From Paucimonas lemoignei (lineage in GTDB: Bacteria > Pseudomonadota > Gammaproteobacteria > Pseudomonadales > Pseudomonadaceae), in NCBI GenBank assembly GCA_900475325.1, contig LS483371.1, positions 868,001 to 932,000 of the forward strand: DNA of 64,000 bases. Reading direction: 5' to 3'. The notes beneath the pieces are model-generated. The model made no database searches and had not been told where the DNA came from. It was given only the letters and a program-made list of their open reading frames with translations. Made by a program: the position numbers and the translations under genes. Positions 40,798-51,905 of the stretch are shown piece by piece. Positions within the stretch are counted from its first letter, which is position 1. Every line of letters starts with the position of its first letter.

Positions 40798-41808
40798 ATG
40801 CCAACGTTTTCCTCGCGACAAGTGTTGATAGCCAGCTGGATTCTCGTATTTGGCGGCCTGCTGATGGTTTTGCCTTTCAAGCTCCTGCCGAGTCTGCTGG
40901 CCGGATTGCTGGTGTATGAACTGGTCAACATGCTCACCCCGCAGCTGCAAAGGCTGATTGCAGGGGAGCGCGCCCGCTGGTTGGCTGTTGCCCTGCTGGG
41001 TACGTTGGTGGTCAGCGTATTGGCCCTGATCTTCGCGGGCGCTTTCAGCTTTGTGCTGCATGAAGCGGAAAACCCCGGCGCCTCCCTCGATAAATTCATG
41101 ATCCTGGTGGATCGCGCGCGGGGTCAGCTGCCGCCGTTCATCGACAGTTACCTGCCCGCCAGTGCTGCGGAATTCCGCGTCTCGTTGGGCGACTGGATAC
41201 AAAAGCATGTGGGCGAGCTGCAACTGATCGGTAAGGGCGCCGCGCACATGTTCGTGACCATGCTGATTGGCATGGTGCTGGGCGCGATCATCGCCCTGCA
41301 GCGGATCTCCGATGTGCACACCCGCAAGCCGCTGGCCGCTGCGTTGTTCACGCGGCTGAGCCTGTTGAGCAAGGCGTTTCGCAACATCGTCTTCGCCCAG
41401 ATCAAGATCTCGCTGCTAAACACCGCGTTCACCTCGGTGTTCCTGGTGATCGTCCTGCCGTTGTGTGGCATTCACCTGCCGCTGACCAAGACTCTGATCA
41501 TCATGACCTTCCTGCTCGGCTTGTTGCCGGTGGTGGGTAACCTGATGTCGAACACGCTGATTTTCATCGTCGGCATGTCGATCTCGATCTGGGTGGCGCT
41601 GGCGGCGCTGGGCTATCTGATCGTGATCCATAAGGTCGAGTACTTTCTCAACGCACGGATCGTCGGCGGGCAGATCAACGCCAAGTCATGGGAATTGCTC
41701 ATGGCAATGCTGATCTTCGAAGCAGCCTTCGGCCTGCCCGGCGTCGTGGCCGGGCCGATTTACTATGCGTATTTGAAGAGCGAGTTGCAGCGCGAAGGGT
41801 TGGTTTAG
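40798..41808 (+). CDS. AI-2E family transporter (PerM/TqsA-like)
   Basis: 336 residues with about seven hydrophobic helices: two pairs in residues 10-90, a cytoplasmic or periplasmic loop near 95-150 and four or five more from 150. Family blocks are FRNIVFAQIKISLLNTAFTS, LGLLPVVGNLMSN and GVVAGPIYYAYLKSEL. The family includes AI-2 exporters and Na+/H+ antiporters; specificity cannot be told. It ends nine bases before an AAGCTGCAAG-type repeat. Confidence 0.88.
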   Translation: MPTFSSRQVLIASWILVFGGLLMVLPFKLLPSLLAGLLVYELVNMLTPQLQRLIAGERARWLAVALLGTLVVSVLALIFAGAFSFVLHEAENPGASLDKFMILVDRARGQLPPFIDSYLPASAAEFRVSLGDWIQKHVGELQLIGKGAAHMFVTMLIGMVLGAIIALQRISDVHTRKPLAAALFTRLSLLSKAFRNIVFAQIKISLLNTAFTSVFLVIVLPLCGIHLPLTKTLIIMTFLLGLLPVVGNLMSNTLIFIVGMSISIWVALAALGYLIVIHKVEYFLNARIVGGQINAKSWELLMAMLIFEAAFGLPGVVAGPIYYAYLKSELQREGLV

Positions 41809-41817
41809 CTGCGCAGT

Positions 41818-41896
41818 TTCAAGCTGCAAGCTGCAAGCTTTAAGAGGCGCACGGCCCGCTTTTAACTTGCAGCTTGAGGCTTGCAGCTGGTAGCTG
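41818..41896. repeat. AAGCTGCAAGCTTG-type palindromic repeat
   Basis: Arms rich in CAAGCTGCAAGC and its complement around ~20 bases, between convergent genes. Same family at 48217 and 51807. Confidence 0.75.
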
Positions 41897-41900
41897 CCTT

Positions 41901-43166
41901 TCAGCCGTAGCGCTTTTTGGCCTCAATCGCCAAGCCACTGCCGATACTGCCGAAGATGTTGCCTTCCACATGCCGCGCATTGGGCAGCATGGCCGAGACG
42001 CTGTTGCGCAGTGCCGGGATGCCGCTTGAACCGCCGGTGAAGAACACCGTGTTGACCTGATCAACCCGCGCACCCGCCTTGGTCAGCAACTCGGTCACGC
42101 TGTTACGCACACGCTCGAGCTGCGAATCGATGGCCGCTTCGAACATCACCCGGCTCAAATCCACACTCAAACCCGGCTCGATGCGATCCATCGGCAGGTG
42201 GCGGCTTTCGCTGTGGGTCAGTTCAATCTTGGTTTCTTCCACTTCCATGGCCAGCCAGTGCCCGGCACGTTGTTCGATGAGCTTGAACAGACGGTCGATG
42301 CCCTGGGTGTCTTCGATGTCGTAGCGCATGCTGCCCAGCGCCAACTGGGATTTTTGCGAGTACACCGAGTTGATGGTGTGCCAGGTCGCCAGGTTCATGT
42401 GGTGGCTGGTGGGCATGTAGGCCTGGCTTTTCATGCGGCTGCCATAGCCAAACAGCGGCATCACGCCCTGCAGGCTCAACTGCTTGTCGAAGTCAGTCCC
42501 GCCGATGTGCACGCCGCCGGTGGCCAGGATGTCTTCGTGGCGGTCGTCATAGAAGCGACGGTCTGGGGAGAGACGCACCAGGGAGAAGTCCGAAGTACCC
42601 CCGCCGATGTCGACGATCAGCACCAGCTCTTCGCGGGTAATCGTGGACTCGTAGTCGAAGGCTGCGGCGATGGGCTCGTACTGGAACGAGACTTCCTTGA
42701 AGCCGATCTTGCGCGCAACTTCAGCCAGGGTGTCTTCGGCTTCCTGGTCAGCGCCAATGTCGTCGTCGACAAAATGCACCGGGCGGCCCAGCACCACTTC
42801 TTCGAACTCGCGACCGGCGTTGGCTTCGGCACGCTTTTTCAGCTCGCCGATGAACAGCGCCAGCAAGTCCTTGAACGGCATGGCCGTGCCGAGCACGCTG
42901 GTGTCGTGTTTGATCAGCTTGGAACCCAGCAGGCTCTTGAGCGAGCGCATCAGGCGGCCTTCGTAGCCTTCCAGATACTCGTGCAAGGCCAGGCGGCCGT
43001 AGACCGGGCGACGCTCTTCCATATTGAAGAACACCACCGAAGGCAGGGTGATCTTGCCGTCCTCCAGCTCAATCAGCGATTCCATGCCGGGGCGCAGCCA
43101 GCCGACGGTGGAATTGGACGTGCCAAAATCGATACCACAGGCACGGGCCGGGGATTGGTCATTCAT
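41901..43166 (-). CDS. Hsp70 family ATPase (YegD-like)
   Basis: 421 residues from the ATG at 43166; in-frame sequence to 43241 looks unconserved. Only the actin-like ATPase domain is present: phosphate 1 GIDFGTSNSTVGW, phosphate 2 VDIGGGTSDFS, adenosine FFTGGSSGIPALR. There is no C-terminal substrate-binding domain, as in YegD. Divergent from cbpAM, suggesting a chaperone-stress unit. Role in vivo unknown. Confidence 0.93.
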   Translation of the reverse strand: MNDQSPARACGIDFGTSNSTVGWLRPGMESLIELEDGKITLPSVVFFNMEERRPVYGRLALHEYLEGYEGRLMRSLKSLLGSKLIKHDTSVLGTAMPFKDLLALFIGELKKRAEANAGREFEEVVLGRPVHFVDDDIGADQEAEDTLAEVARKIGFKEVSFQYEPIAAAFDYESTITREELVLIVDIGGGTSDFSLVRLSPDRRFYDDRHEDILATGGVHIGGTDFDKQLSLQGVMPLFGYGSRMKSQAYMPTSHHMNLATWHTINSVYSQKSQLALGSMRYDIEDTQGIDRLFKLIEQRAGHWLAMEVEETKIELTHSESRHLPMDRIEPGLSVDLSRVMFEAAIDSQLERVRNSVTELLTKAGARVDQVNTVFFTGGSSGIPALRNSVSAMLPNARHVEGNIFGSIGSGLAIEAKKRYG

Positions 43167-43273
43167 GTCTTTTACGTTCCAGTCAAAAAACGGCCGCGCA
43201 GTGTATGTCAGTGCAAGGCGGTTGCGTAGGTCAACCGTCACTTATAAACAGTTATCTGTATTTGCGCCTTCGA

Positions 43274-43300
43274 CTTGAACTCATCGACCCGACCCCCAAT
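43274..43300 (+). promoter_or_regulatory. Candidate sigma-32 heat-shock promoter for cbpAM
   Basis: CTTGAA at 43274-43279 and CCCCAAT at 43294-43300, separated by 14 bases, close to the CTTGAA-N13/14-CCCCAT heat-shock pattern. The leader to cbpA would be ~155 bases, which is long. Confidence 0.4.
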
Positions 43301-43463
43301 CTTCAGGGAATTGTCAGCAAACCGGACCGTCGAACAGCTAAGGCATCAAGTGAGCGGGTTTGGCGGCCGATACACCTCAACGTATTAGATCCAAAACCCT
43401 CAAATTGGAGGATGCTGTGTACCGGCTTAACGCAGGCACGGCATAACCGGGGACGAGTATTAG

Positions 43464-44405
43464 ATGGACTTCAAAGATTATTACAAGATTCTTGCGGTGG
43501 AACCGACTGCGGATGACAAGGCGATCAAGACCGCCTATCGCAAGTTGGCGCGCAAGTATCACCCCGACGTCAGCAAAGAAGCGGGCGCCGAGGACAAATT
43601 CAAAGAGGCCAGCGAAGCTTACGAAGTGCTGAGCAGCCCTGAGAAGCGCGCCGAATATGACGACATCCGCAAATACGGTCAGCAGGGACGGCCTTTTCAG
43701 CCACCACCTGGCTGGCAGGGCCGTGGCGGTGCAGGCGGCTTTGGCGGCGGCGACAACGGCGACTTCTCGGATTTCTTCAGCTCGATCTTTGGTGGTCGGG
43801 CGCAGCAGGGCGGGCGTTCGCATAACCCGGGCCGCAGAGGGCAGGACGTGGAAATGGAACTGGCGATTTTCCTTGAGGAGACACTGTCGGCCGAATCCAA
43901 ACAGGTCAGTTTCAAGGTGCCGCAACACAATGCTGCGGGTCAGCGCGTTGCAGATGTCACCAAGACCTTGAATGTCAAAATCCCTGCCGGTGTTGCCGAT
44001 GGCGAGCGTATTCGTCTCAAAGGGCAGGGCGCGCCGGGTGTGGCTGGCGGGGAAAATGGCGATCTGTACCTGATCATTCGCCTGGCGCCGCATCCGAAAT
44101 TCGATGTCGAAGGCCATGACCTGATCATCACCGTGCCGCTGGCGCCGTGGGAAGTCGCGTTGGGTACCAAAGTCGCGGTGCCGACCCTGACCGGCAAGAT
44201 CAACCTGACCATTCGCCCTGACAGTCAGAACGGTCAGCGTTTGCGCATCAAGGGCAATGGCCTGCTCAACAAACAAGGGCAACGTGGCGATCTGTTGGCG
44301 CAGATCAAAGTGGTCCTGCCGCCATCCAACGACGCTACAAAGGAGCTGTGGAAAGCTCTGGCTGACAAAGCCGCCTTTGACCCGAGGGCTCAATGGAGTA
44401 ACTGA
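43464..44405 (+). CDS. cbpA: DnaJ-like co-chaperone, curved-DNA-binding protein CbpA
   Basis: 313 residues. J-domain 1-70 with HPD at 33-35, Gly/Phe-rich linker ~75-115 (GGAGGFGGG), then two C-terminal beta domains without the zinc finger of DnaJ ([19 protein letters not shown]). It stimulates DnaK ATPase and in E. coli binds curved DNA in stationary phase. cbpM follows two bases after the stop. Divergent from the Hsp70-like gene. Confidence 0.95.
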   Translation: MDFKDYYKILAVEPTADDKAIKTAYRKLARKYHPDVSKEAGAEDKFKEASEAYEVLSSPEKRAEYDDIRKYGQQGRPFQPPPGWQGRGGAGGFGGGDNGDFSDFFSSIFGGRAQQGGRSHNPGRRGQDVEMELAIFLEETLSAESKQVSFKVPQHNAAGQRVADVTKTLNVKIPAGVADGERIRLKGQGAPGVAGGENGDLYLIIRLAPHPKFDVEGHDLIITVPLAPWEVALGTKVAVPTLTGKINLTIRPDSQNGQRLRIKGNGLLNKQGQRGDLLAQIKVVLPPSNDATKELWKALADKAAFDPRAQWSN

Positions 44406-44407
44406 TA

Positions 44408-44710
44408 ATGACCACTGTGGTCGTAGAACTGGATATGAAGCAATTCTGTCAGGCGTCCGACATGCCGGCCGCCTACGTGATCGAAATCGTCGAACACGGC
44501 ATTCTCGACCCTCAGGGGCACAAGCCCGAAGAGTGGTTGTTCGATGATCACGCCCTGATCACCGCCCGCCGCGCCGCAAGGTTGCAGCGGGAACTGGCGC
44601 TGGAATGGGAAGGCGTCGCCCTGGCGCTGGACCTGCTTGATGAGCTGGATCAGGTGCGTGCCGAGAACCGCATGCTCAGGCAGAGGTTGGGGCGGTTTTT
44701 GGCGGGGTGA
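44408..44710 (+). CDS. cbpM: Chaperone modulator CbpM
   Basis: 100 residues. MerR-like helix bundle with EIVEHGILDPQG and the C-terminal coiled helix ALALDLLDELDQVRAENRML. CbpM binds the CbpA J-domain and inhibits its DnaK and DNA-binding activities. Immediately downstream of cbpA. Confidence 0.92.
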   Translation: MTTVVVELDMKQFCQASDMPAAYVIEIVEHGILDPQGHKPEEWLFDDHALITARRAARLQRELALEWEGVALALDLLDELDQVRAENRMLRQRLGRFLAG

Positions 44711-44737
44711 TGGTTTCCAGTCAGTGATACCCCCCCC

Positions 44738-44827
44738 TGTGGGAGCGAGCTTGCTCGCGAAGAGGCCGGTACATACACAACAACTCTGTGGCTGAAACAA
44801 TGCCTTCGCGAGCAAGCTCGCTCCCAC
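44738..44827. repeat. REPIN, GGGAGCGAGCTTGCTCGCG family
   Basis: Inverted arms at both ends, between convergent cbpM and the histidine kinase. Confidence 0.85.
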
Positions 44828-44846
44828 GGGTTTTGTGATTCAGGCT

Positions 44847-45980
44847 TTACACGCTCTTAGGCAACACCACCGTAAACGTCGTGCCATCACCCACATTCGA
44901 GGTGACGGTGATGCTGCCGCCGTGGGCGTTGACCACTTCCTTGACGATAAACAGCCCCAGGCCAAGGCTGGTGGACGGGCCGTGGGGGACGGTGCCTTCG
45001 CTGATGCTGCGCACCAGCGGGTCGAAAATGCTGCCAATGGCGTCTTCGGAAATCGGATCGCCCAGGTTATGCACGATCAACTGCACATGATCCTGCTCGC
45101 CACTGACCTTGATGAAGATTTCCTGCCCCGCGACGCCGTGTTGCAGGGCGTTGCCGATCAGGTTCTGCAGCAGTTGATCGATACGCCCACGGTCCCACAG
45201 GCCCACGGCATCACCTTCGATCTCCACCCGAGGATTGGATTCAGGCTGCCCGGCGCAGGCTTCCGCGACGGCTTCCCTGCAGGCGATTGCCAGGTCCATA
45301 CGCTTGCGATCAACCGGCAAGCTTGCGCCCAGACGGCTGCGCACAAATTCCAGCAGGTCGCTGACCATGGCGCCCATGTGACGGGTGCTGCTCTTGATTC
45401 GCGACACATAGCTTTGGGACTTGGCATCCAGCTCGGTTTTGCGCGCCAGCAGGTCGGCGGACATGCTGACGGCCTGCAAGGGGGCGCGCAGGTCATGGCC
45501 GAGGATCGCCAGGAATATGTCCCGCGACCGTTCGACCTGTTCGGCATAGGCGGCAGTGGACTCGGCCAGTGCTTCGTCGATGGCCTCGTTAAAGCGGATC
45601 ATGTCGGTGAAGTAGGCCAGGTCCGGCGTCTTCAGGCTTTCAACCCACAAACGGATGACACTGGCGCGCAGGTGGCGGAACTCGGAAGTCATCTGCACCA
45701 GGTCAAAGCCGACCAGATGTCGCAGCTCACCATGGCTGGCGGCAGCTACATCCAGACTCGGCGTTTTTTGCAAGTCCGCGCCCTGGGACTTGGCCTTCTG
45801 CTCGCTTTTGGTCTGCGCGGTGTTCATGTCCCGTGCAGCGGCCAGCAGAATCTCTCTGGAGTGGTCGCGCAGTTCGACGCTGTTCATGGAATCTGCAGCG
45901 GGTTTGATGGTTTTGGCGAAGCTTTCCCACTCGTCGACGATGCGATCCACATGAGCAACGATGAAGTCCGAGAGACGCAT
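44847..45980 (-). CDS. Sensor histidine kinase with RsbR-like N-terminal domain
   Basis: 377 residues, no transmembrane helix, so cytoplasmic. Residues 1-130 are helical and resemble the RsbRD N-terminal sensory domain (FIVAHVDRIVDEWESFA). The phosphoacceptor is H162 (ILGHDLRAPL). HATPase domain: N-box NLIGNALQHG with N277, G1 DPISEDAIGSIFDP, G2 SLGLGLFIVKEV. No response regulator is adjacent, so it is an orphan kinase. The input is unknown. Confidence 0.9.
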   Translation of the reverse strand: MRLSDFIVAHVDRIVDEWESFAKTIKPAADSMNSVELRDHSREILLAAARDMNTAQTKSEQKAKSQGADLQKTPSLDVAAASHGELRHLVGFDLVQMTSEFRHLRASVIRLWVESLKTPDLAYFTDMIRFNEAIDEALAESTAAYAEQVERSRDIFLAILGHDLRAPLQAVSMSADLLARKTELDAKSQSYVSRIKSSTRHMGAMVSDLLEFVRSRLGASLPVDRKRMDLAIACREAVAEACAGQPESNPRVEIEGDAVGLWDRGRIDQLLQNLIGNALQHGVAGQEIFIKVSGEQDHVQLIVHNLGDPISEDAIGSIFDPLVRSISEGTVPHGPSTSLGLGLFIVKEVVNAHGGSITVTSNVGDGTTFTVVLPKSV

Positions 45981-46146
45981 GACCGGTTACCTTGCTGCGG
46001 GAGCTTTGACTGAGATGGCGCATCTTACAGCCTTTGTCTTGAAGGTATCGAGGCTGTGATCAACGGGCACTGTCATTTCTGTCAGTAGACGCTGAAAACG
46101 CCGGGGCGTAGCGTGGTGGGCAGGGCACCGGCAATGGAGCGACATC

Positions 46147-46401
46147 ATGTCAAAAGCGGAATTTGAAACATTCGTTGAAAGCCAGATCAATCTCGCGTCG
46201 CAGAGCATCGTCGGCAAGAAGAGCGCCCGACTCGATGATGTAGCGTTCGGCAAGCTGGGTTTCTACCTTGTGATGCGTCGGGCAATGGACGGCACTGCAA
46301 GTTCGGAAGATCTGGGGTTGCTCGATGCCATAGATGACTCTCTGCAGGCGCTGCGCTTGCTGGACGGCGATGAGACTTTTCTCGGCATGATCAAACGCTA
46401 G
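46147..46401 (+). CDS. Hypothetical protein, 84 aa
   Basis: GGAG eight bases before the ATG. Probably all-helical, soluble, with no Cys. It divides into an N-terminal helix (KAEFETFVESQINLASQS) and a C-terminal helical pair ending FLGMIKR. Divergent from the histidine kinase, so it could be linked to it. Not recognised. Confidence 0.65.
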   Translation: MSKAEFETFVESQINLASQSIVGKKSARLDDVAFGKLGFYLVMRRAMDGTASSEDLGLLDAIDDSLQALRLLDGDETFLGMIKR

Positions 46402-46439
46402 GGTGTATCCAGTTCGCGAAGGGGTCTGCAGGCGCGATG

Positions 46440-46471
46440 CCCGTGGGAGCGAATGAATTAGCTCCCACGGG
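46440..46471. terminator. REP-derived hairpin at the end of ureC
   Basis: Perfect 11-base stem CCCGTGGGAGC/GCTCCCACGGG around a ten-base loop, 26 bases beyond the ureC stop. It may end or stabilise the urease transcript; there is no T-run. Confidence 0.5.
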
Positions 46472-46496
46472 TTTCAGTTGAACCCGAAGGTCAGAT

Positions 46497-48197
46497 TCAG
46501 AACAAAAAGTACCGCTGCGCCATCGGCAACACGTCGGCCGGTTCACACCACAGCAACACGCCATCGGCCTTGACCTGGTAAGTCTGTGGGTCGACGTCGA
46601 TGTTGGGCAGGTAGTCGTTGTGGATCAGGTCTTTCTTCTGCACGCTGCGGCAGCCTTTGACCACGCTGATGGTCTTTTTCAGGCCCAGTGATTGCGGCAC
46701 ACCGGCGTCGAAGGCCGCCTGGCTGATGAAGGTCAGGCTGGTGGCGTGCAGCGAGCTGCCGTAGCTGGCGAACATCGGGCGGTAATGCACCGGCTGCGGC
46801 GTCGGGATCGAAGCGTTGGCGTCGCCCATCAGGCTGGCCGCGATGGCGCCGCCTTTGAGAATCAGGGTTGGCTTGACGCCGAAGAACGCAGGACGCCACA
46901 GCACCAGGTCCGCCCATTTGCCGACTTCCACCGAGCCCACTTCATGGCTGATGCCATGGGTGATGGCCGGGTTGATGGTGTATTTGGCGATGTAACGTTT
47001 GGCGCGGAAGTTGTCGTTGCCAGGGCCGTCTTCAGGCAGCGGGCCCCGCTGCTTTTTCATTTTGTCGGCGGTTTGCCAGGTGCGCATGATCACTTCGCCC
47101 ACCCGGCCCATGGCCTGGCTGTCGGAGCTGAGCATCGAGAACGCGCCCAGATCGTGGAGGATGTCTTCAGCGGCGATGGTTTCCCGGCGGATGCGGCTTT
47201 CAGCGAAGGCGACGTCTTCGGCGATGCTCGGGTCCAGGTGATGGCAGACCATCAGCATGTCCAGGTGCTCGTCGATGGTATTGCGGGTGAACGGCCGGGT
47301 CGGGTTGGTGGAGCTTGGCAATACGTTGGGGAAGCCACAGGCCTTGATGATGTCCGGCGCGTGTCCGCCGCCTGCGCCTTCGGTGTGATAGGTGTGGATG
47401 GTGCGGTTCTTGAACGCGGCCAGGGTGGTTTCGACGAAGCCGGATTCGTTCAGGGTGTCGGTGTGAATCGCGACTTGCACGTCGTATTCGTCTGCCACGC
47501 TGAGGCAGTTGTCGATGGCAGCGGGCGTGGTGCCCCAGTCTTCGTGAAGCTTGAGGCCGATGGCGCCGGCTTTGACCTGCTCGATCAATGGGCCGGGCAG
47601 GCTGACGTTGCCCTTGCCGGTAAAACCAATGTTCATCGGGAAGGAGTCGGCCGCCTGGAGCATGCGTGCCATGTGCCACGGGCCTGGCGTGACCGTGGTG
47701 GCGTTGGTGCCGGTCGCCGGGCCGGTGCCGCCGCCGATCATGGTGGTGACGCCGCTCATCAGCGCTTCTTCGATCTGCTGTGGGCAGATGAAGTGGATAT
47801 GGGTGTCGACACCGCCCGCGGTGAGGATCATGCCTTCCCCCGCGATGATTTCAGTCGAGGCGCCGATGGCAATGGTTACGTCCGGCTGGATGTCCGGGTT
47901 CCCGGCTTTGCCGATGGCGGCGATGCGGCCATTCTTGAGGCCGACATCGGCTTTTACGATGCCCCAGTGGTCAACGATCAAAGCGTTGGTGATCAGCGTG
48001 TCTACCACTTCGGCAGCCATCAACTGGCCTTGGCCCATGCCATCGCGGATGACTTTGCCGCCGCCGAATTTCACTTCTTCGCCGTAGGTGGTGAAGTCCT
48101 TTTCGACCTCGATCCACAGCTCGGTATCGGCCAACCGCACACGGTCGCCCACGGTGGGGCCGAACATGTCGGCGTAGGCTTGTTTGGAAATCTTCAT
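46497..48197 (-). CDS. ureC: Urease subunit alpha
   Basis: 566 residues from the ATG at 48197 (GAGG upstream). Catalytic subunit: Ni ligands H133 and H135 (DTHIHF), carbamylated K216 (GLKLHEDW), H245, H271, the flap His in MVCHHLDP and Asp in SSDSQAMGR. Hydrolyses urea to ammonia and carbamate in the cytoplasm. Last gene of the urt-ure transcription unit, separated from ureB by an AAGCTGCAAG repeat. Confidence 0.98.
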   Translation of the reverse strand: MKISKQAYADMFGPTVGDRVRLADTELWIEVEKDFTTYGEEVKFGGGKVIRDGMGQGQLMAAEVVDTLITNALIVDHWGIVKADVGLKNGRIAAIGKAGNPDIQPDVTIAIGASTEIIAGEGMILTAGGVDTHIHFICPQQIEEALMSGVTTMIGGGTGPATGTNATTVTPGPWHMARMLQAADSFPMNIGFTGKGNVSLPGPLIEQVKAGAIGLKLHEDWGTTPAAIDNCLSVADEYDVQVAIHTDTLNESGFVETTLAAFKNRTIHTYHTEGAGGGHAPDIIKACGFPNVLPSSTNPTRPFTRNTIDEHLDMLMVCHHLDPSIAEDVAFAESRIRRETIAAEDILHDLGAFSMLSSDSQAMGRVGEVIMRTWQTADKMKKQRGPLPEDGPGNDNFRAKRYIAKYTINPAITHGISHEVGSVEVGKWADLVLWRPAFFGVKPTLILKGGAIAASLMGDANASIPTPQPVHYRPMFASYGSSLHATSLTFISQAAFDAGVPQSLGLKKTISVVKGCRSVQKKDLIHNDYLPNIDVDPQTYQVKADGVLLWCEPADVLPMAQRYFLF

Positions 48198-48216
48198 CTC
48201 TCGTGCCTCGGATTCA

Positions 48217-48313
48217 GAGCTGCGAGCTTCAAGCTGCAAGCTACAAGTAAAAGCGGATCACAAGCGCCACCGCTGCTGTTTCTTGCAGCTTGAAGCTTGC
48301 GGCTTGCAGCTGG
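48217..48313. repeat. AAGCTGCAAGCTTG-type palindromic repeat between ureB and ureC
   Basis: Arms 48217-48247 and 48282-48313 are imperfect inverted copies. The element separates two subunits of one enzyme within the operon. Confidence 0.75.
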
Positions 48314-48339
48314 ATCTGGCTTCCAGCTTGCAATCAAAT

Positions 48340-49741
<1,402 letters not shown>

Positions 49742-49771
49742 GATCGTTTCCACAGTCTTGTTGGTCGTGAT

Positions 49772-50074
49772 TCAGGCAATGGGCTGATGCACAGTCACCA
49801 GCTTGGTGCCATCCGGGAAGGTCGCCTCGACCTGGATCTCCGGGATCATTTCCGGGATGCCTTCCATCACTTGTTCACGGGTCAGCAGGGTGGTGCCGTA
49901 ATGCATCAGGTCGGCCACGGTCTGGCCGTCTCGGGCGCCTTCAAGCAGCGCCGCCGAGATAAATGCCATGGCTTCCGGGTAGTTGAGCTTCACGCCACGG
50001 GCCAGGCGCCTTTCGGCCACCAGACCGGCAGTGAAAATCAGCATCTTGTCTTTTTCGCGTGGGGTCAGGTCCAT
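49772..50074 (-). CDS. ureA: Urease subunit gamma
   Basis: 100 residues. [41 protein letters not shown] and [19 protein letters not shown] are hallmark blocks. Structural subunit. Separated from ureD by a REP pair and followed by two acetyltransferase genes rather than directly by ureB. Confidence 0.97.
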   Translation of the reverse strand: MDLTPREKDKMLIFTAGLVAERRLARGVKLNYPEAMAFISAALLEGARDGQTVADLMHYGTTLLTREQVMEGIPEMIPEIQVEATFPDGTKLVTVHQPIA

Positions 50075-50112
50075 TGTTCAGTCCGTCATGAATTTCAGTT
50101 GTTTGTACCGGC

Positions 50113-50183
50113 CCTTTCGCGAATGAATTCGCTCCCACAGGTGGAACGCATTTCTCCTGTGGGAGCGAATTTATTCGCGAAGG
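50113..50183. repeat. REP pair, outward-facing, GGGAGCGAATTCATTCGCG family
   Basis: Two REP arms with opposite order to the usual REPIN, around a short spacer, within the ureD-ureA gap. Confidence 0.8.
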
Positions 50184-50207
50184 CGTCGGTGCCGACGCCG
50201 CAAGGTA

Positions 50208-51047
50208 TCAAGTACTCCATATCCTCGGTGCCACGGCCTCGCGGCCCAATACGGCCGGGCGCAGCAGTTTCCATAATTCGATCATCCAGGCCCGGGCATG
50301 GAGGGCTTCGTCGGCCAGGCAGCGGGCCACCAGCAAGCCGGGCAATTGAGTCAGGTCGCCGCTTACGGCGCTGGGCAGGGCGCGACAGGCTTCGAGCAGT
50401 TCGCTGTCCACATCGCCGGTCACCAGCAGCGTGCCAAATACCGTTTTGCCATTCAGGCCAATGGGCGAGTCCAGCAAGCCATCGCCGCCGATGATGCGTT
50501 GCCGTTCGTGCCACAGCAACTTGCCATCCCGGCGAATATCCAGCTGCGCCTGAAAGTGCCCGCTCTCGAACCGCTCGCCGCTCGCCGGTCTGCCCAGCGC
50601 CACGACGTCCCAGTAAAACAGCTTCGCATCGCCTTGCAGCTCGATGCGGGTGGTCAGTTCTGCCTGAGCGGCGCTGAACACGATGGTTTCCTGAGGCAGC
50701 CATTCCAGGGTCGCGCCGGGTGCAACCTGCAGATCGAGCTGTTGATATGCCGCACCGGCTGCGCGGTACCACTTGGCCGCGCCGGGGCTGGTCAGTTGTG
50801 CCCAGGCATCCGGGCCGACGCGGGCGCTGATGTCCAGCCGGTCGCCACCGGCAATTCCACCGGGCGGGTGAACAATGATGTGCTGGCAGACTTGCGGGCC
50901 TTCGGCGTACAGGTGCTTTTGCACCCGCAGCGGGCCCTTGTGCCTGCGCTGGGTCGGCCGCGTGGTATCACCAAATCGCCCATAGCCCAGCTCCAGCTCG
51001 GCATGCCAGCTGGGGGTGAACAGTGCGGTGTGGGCGGGCAGATTCAT
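50208..51047 (-). CDS. ureD: Urease accessory protein UreD
   Basis: 279 residues. [48 protein letters not shown] and [14 protein letters not shown]. Scaffold that binds apourease with UreF and UreG for nickel insertion. Lies 48 bases downstream of urtE. Confidence 0.96.
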   Translation of the reverse strand: MNLPAHTALFTPSWHAELELGYGRFGDTTRPTQRRHKGPLRVQKHLYAEGPQVCQHIIVHPPGGIAGGDRLDISARVGPDAWAQLTSPGAAKWYRAAGAAYQQLDLQVAPGATLEWLPQETIVFSAAQAELTTRIELQGDAKLFYWDVVALGRPASGERFESGHFQAQLDIRRDGKLLWHERQRIIGGDGLLDSPIGLNGKTVFGTLLVTGDVDSELLEACRALPSAVSGDLTQLPGLLVARCLADEALHARAWMIELWKLLRPAVLGREAVAPRIWST

Positions 51048-51095
51048 GGTGCGGCGATCCTGATTCGTGGGCTAAGCACCTTAACGGAATACATA

Positions 51096-51794
51096 TCAGA
51101 TGGTCACCAGACCTCGTACACCTTCGGCTTCCATATTTTCGCCACGGCCTTGCTGCACGATCTCGCCACGGGACATCACCAGGTACTGATCGGCCAGCTC
51201 GGCAGCAAAATCATAGAACTGTTCAACCAGCAGAATCGCCATGTCGCCGCGTTCCGCGAGTTTTTTGATCACGGCGCCGATTTCCTTGATCACCGACGGC
51301 TGAATGCCTTCGGTGGGTTCGTCGAGGATCAACAAACGCGGACGGCTGGCCAGGGCGCGACCAATCGCCAGTTGCTGTTGCTGACCGCCGGACAAGTCAC
51401 CGCCGCGACGATGCTTCATTTGCAGCAAGACCGGGAACAGCTCGTAGATGAACGCGGGCACTTCTTTGGCTTGCGAACCTGGGAAGCGGGAAAGCCCCAT
51501 GAGCAGGTTTTCCTCAACCGTCAGCCGCCCGAAAATCTCCCGGCCCTGAGGCACGTAAGCAATTCCCGAATGCACCCGTTGATGGGGTTTGAAGCCGGTA
51601 ATGGTCTTGCCTTCCCACTGCACCGCGCCTTCTTTGGCAGGCAGCAAGCCCATGAGCACCTTGAGCAGAGTGGTCTTGCCCACGCCGTTACGGCCCAGCA
51701 GGCACGTCACTTCACCGACCTTCACCTCAAAGGAAAGGCCGCGCAGGATGTGGCTACCGCCGTAGTATTGATGAAGCTTTTCGACCTGGAGCAT
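51096..51794 (-). CDS. urtE: Urea ABC transporter ATP-binding protein UrtE
   Basis: 232 residues from the ATG at 51794. Walker A GRNGVGKTT at 34-42, signature LSGGQQQQLAIGRAL, Walker B LLILDEPTEGIQP. LivF-like half of the urea importer ATPase. An AAGCTGCAAG-type repeat separates it from urtD. Confidence 0.95.
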   Translation of the reverse strand: MLQVEKLHQYYGGSHILRGLSFEVKVGEVTCLLGRNGVGKTTLLKVLMGLLPAKEGAVQWEGKTITGFKPHQRVHSGIAYVPQGREIFGRLTVEENLLMGLSRFPGSQAKEVPAFIYELFPVLLQMKHRRGGDLSGGQQQQLAIGRALASRPRLLILDEPTEGIQPSVIKEIGAVIKKLAERGDMAILLVEQFYDFAAELADQYLVMSRGEIVQQGRGENMEAEGVRGLVTI

Positions 51795-51806
51795 GCCTCG
51801 TTCCTC

Positions 51807-51900
51807 GGAAGCTATAAGCGGCAAGCTACAAGCCGCAAGAAAAAGCAGGGTGTTGATCTGGCTTCTAACTTGTCGCTTGCAGCTAGAAGCTTGCAGCTGG
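51807..51900. repeat. AAGCTGCAAGCTTG-type palindromic repeat between urtD and urtE
   Basis: Imperfect arms 51807-51840 and 51860-51900, filling the gap between two ATPase genes of one transporter. Confidence 0.7.
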
Positions 51901-51905
51901 GCGCT

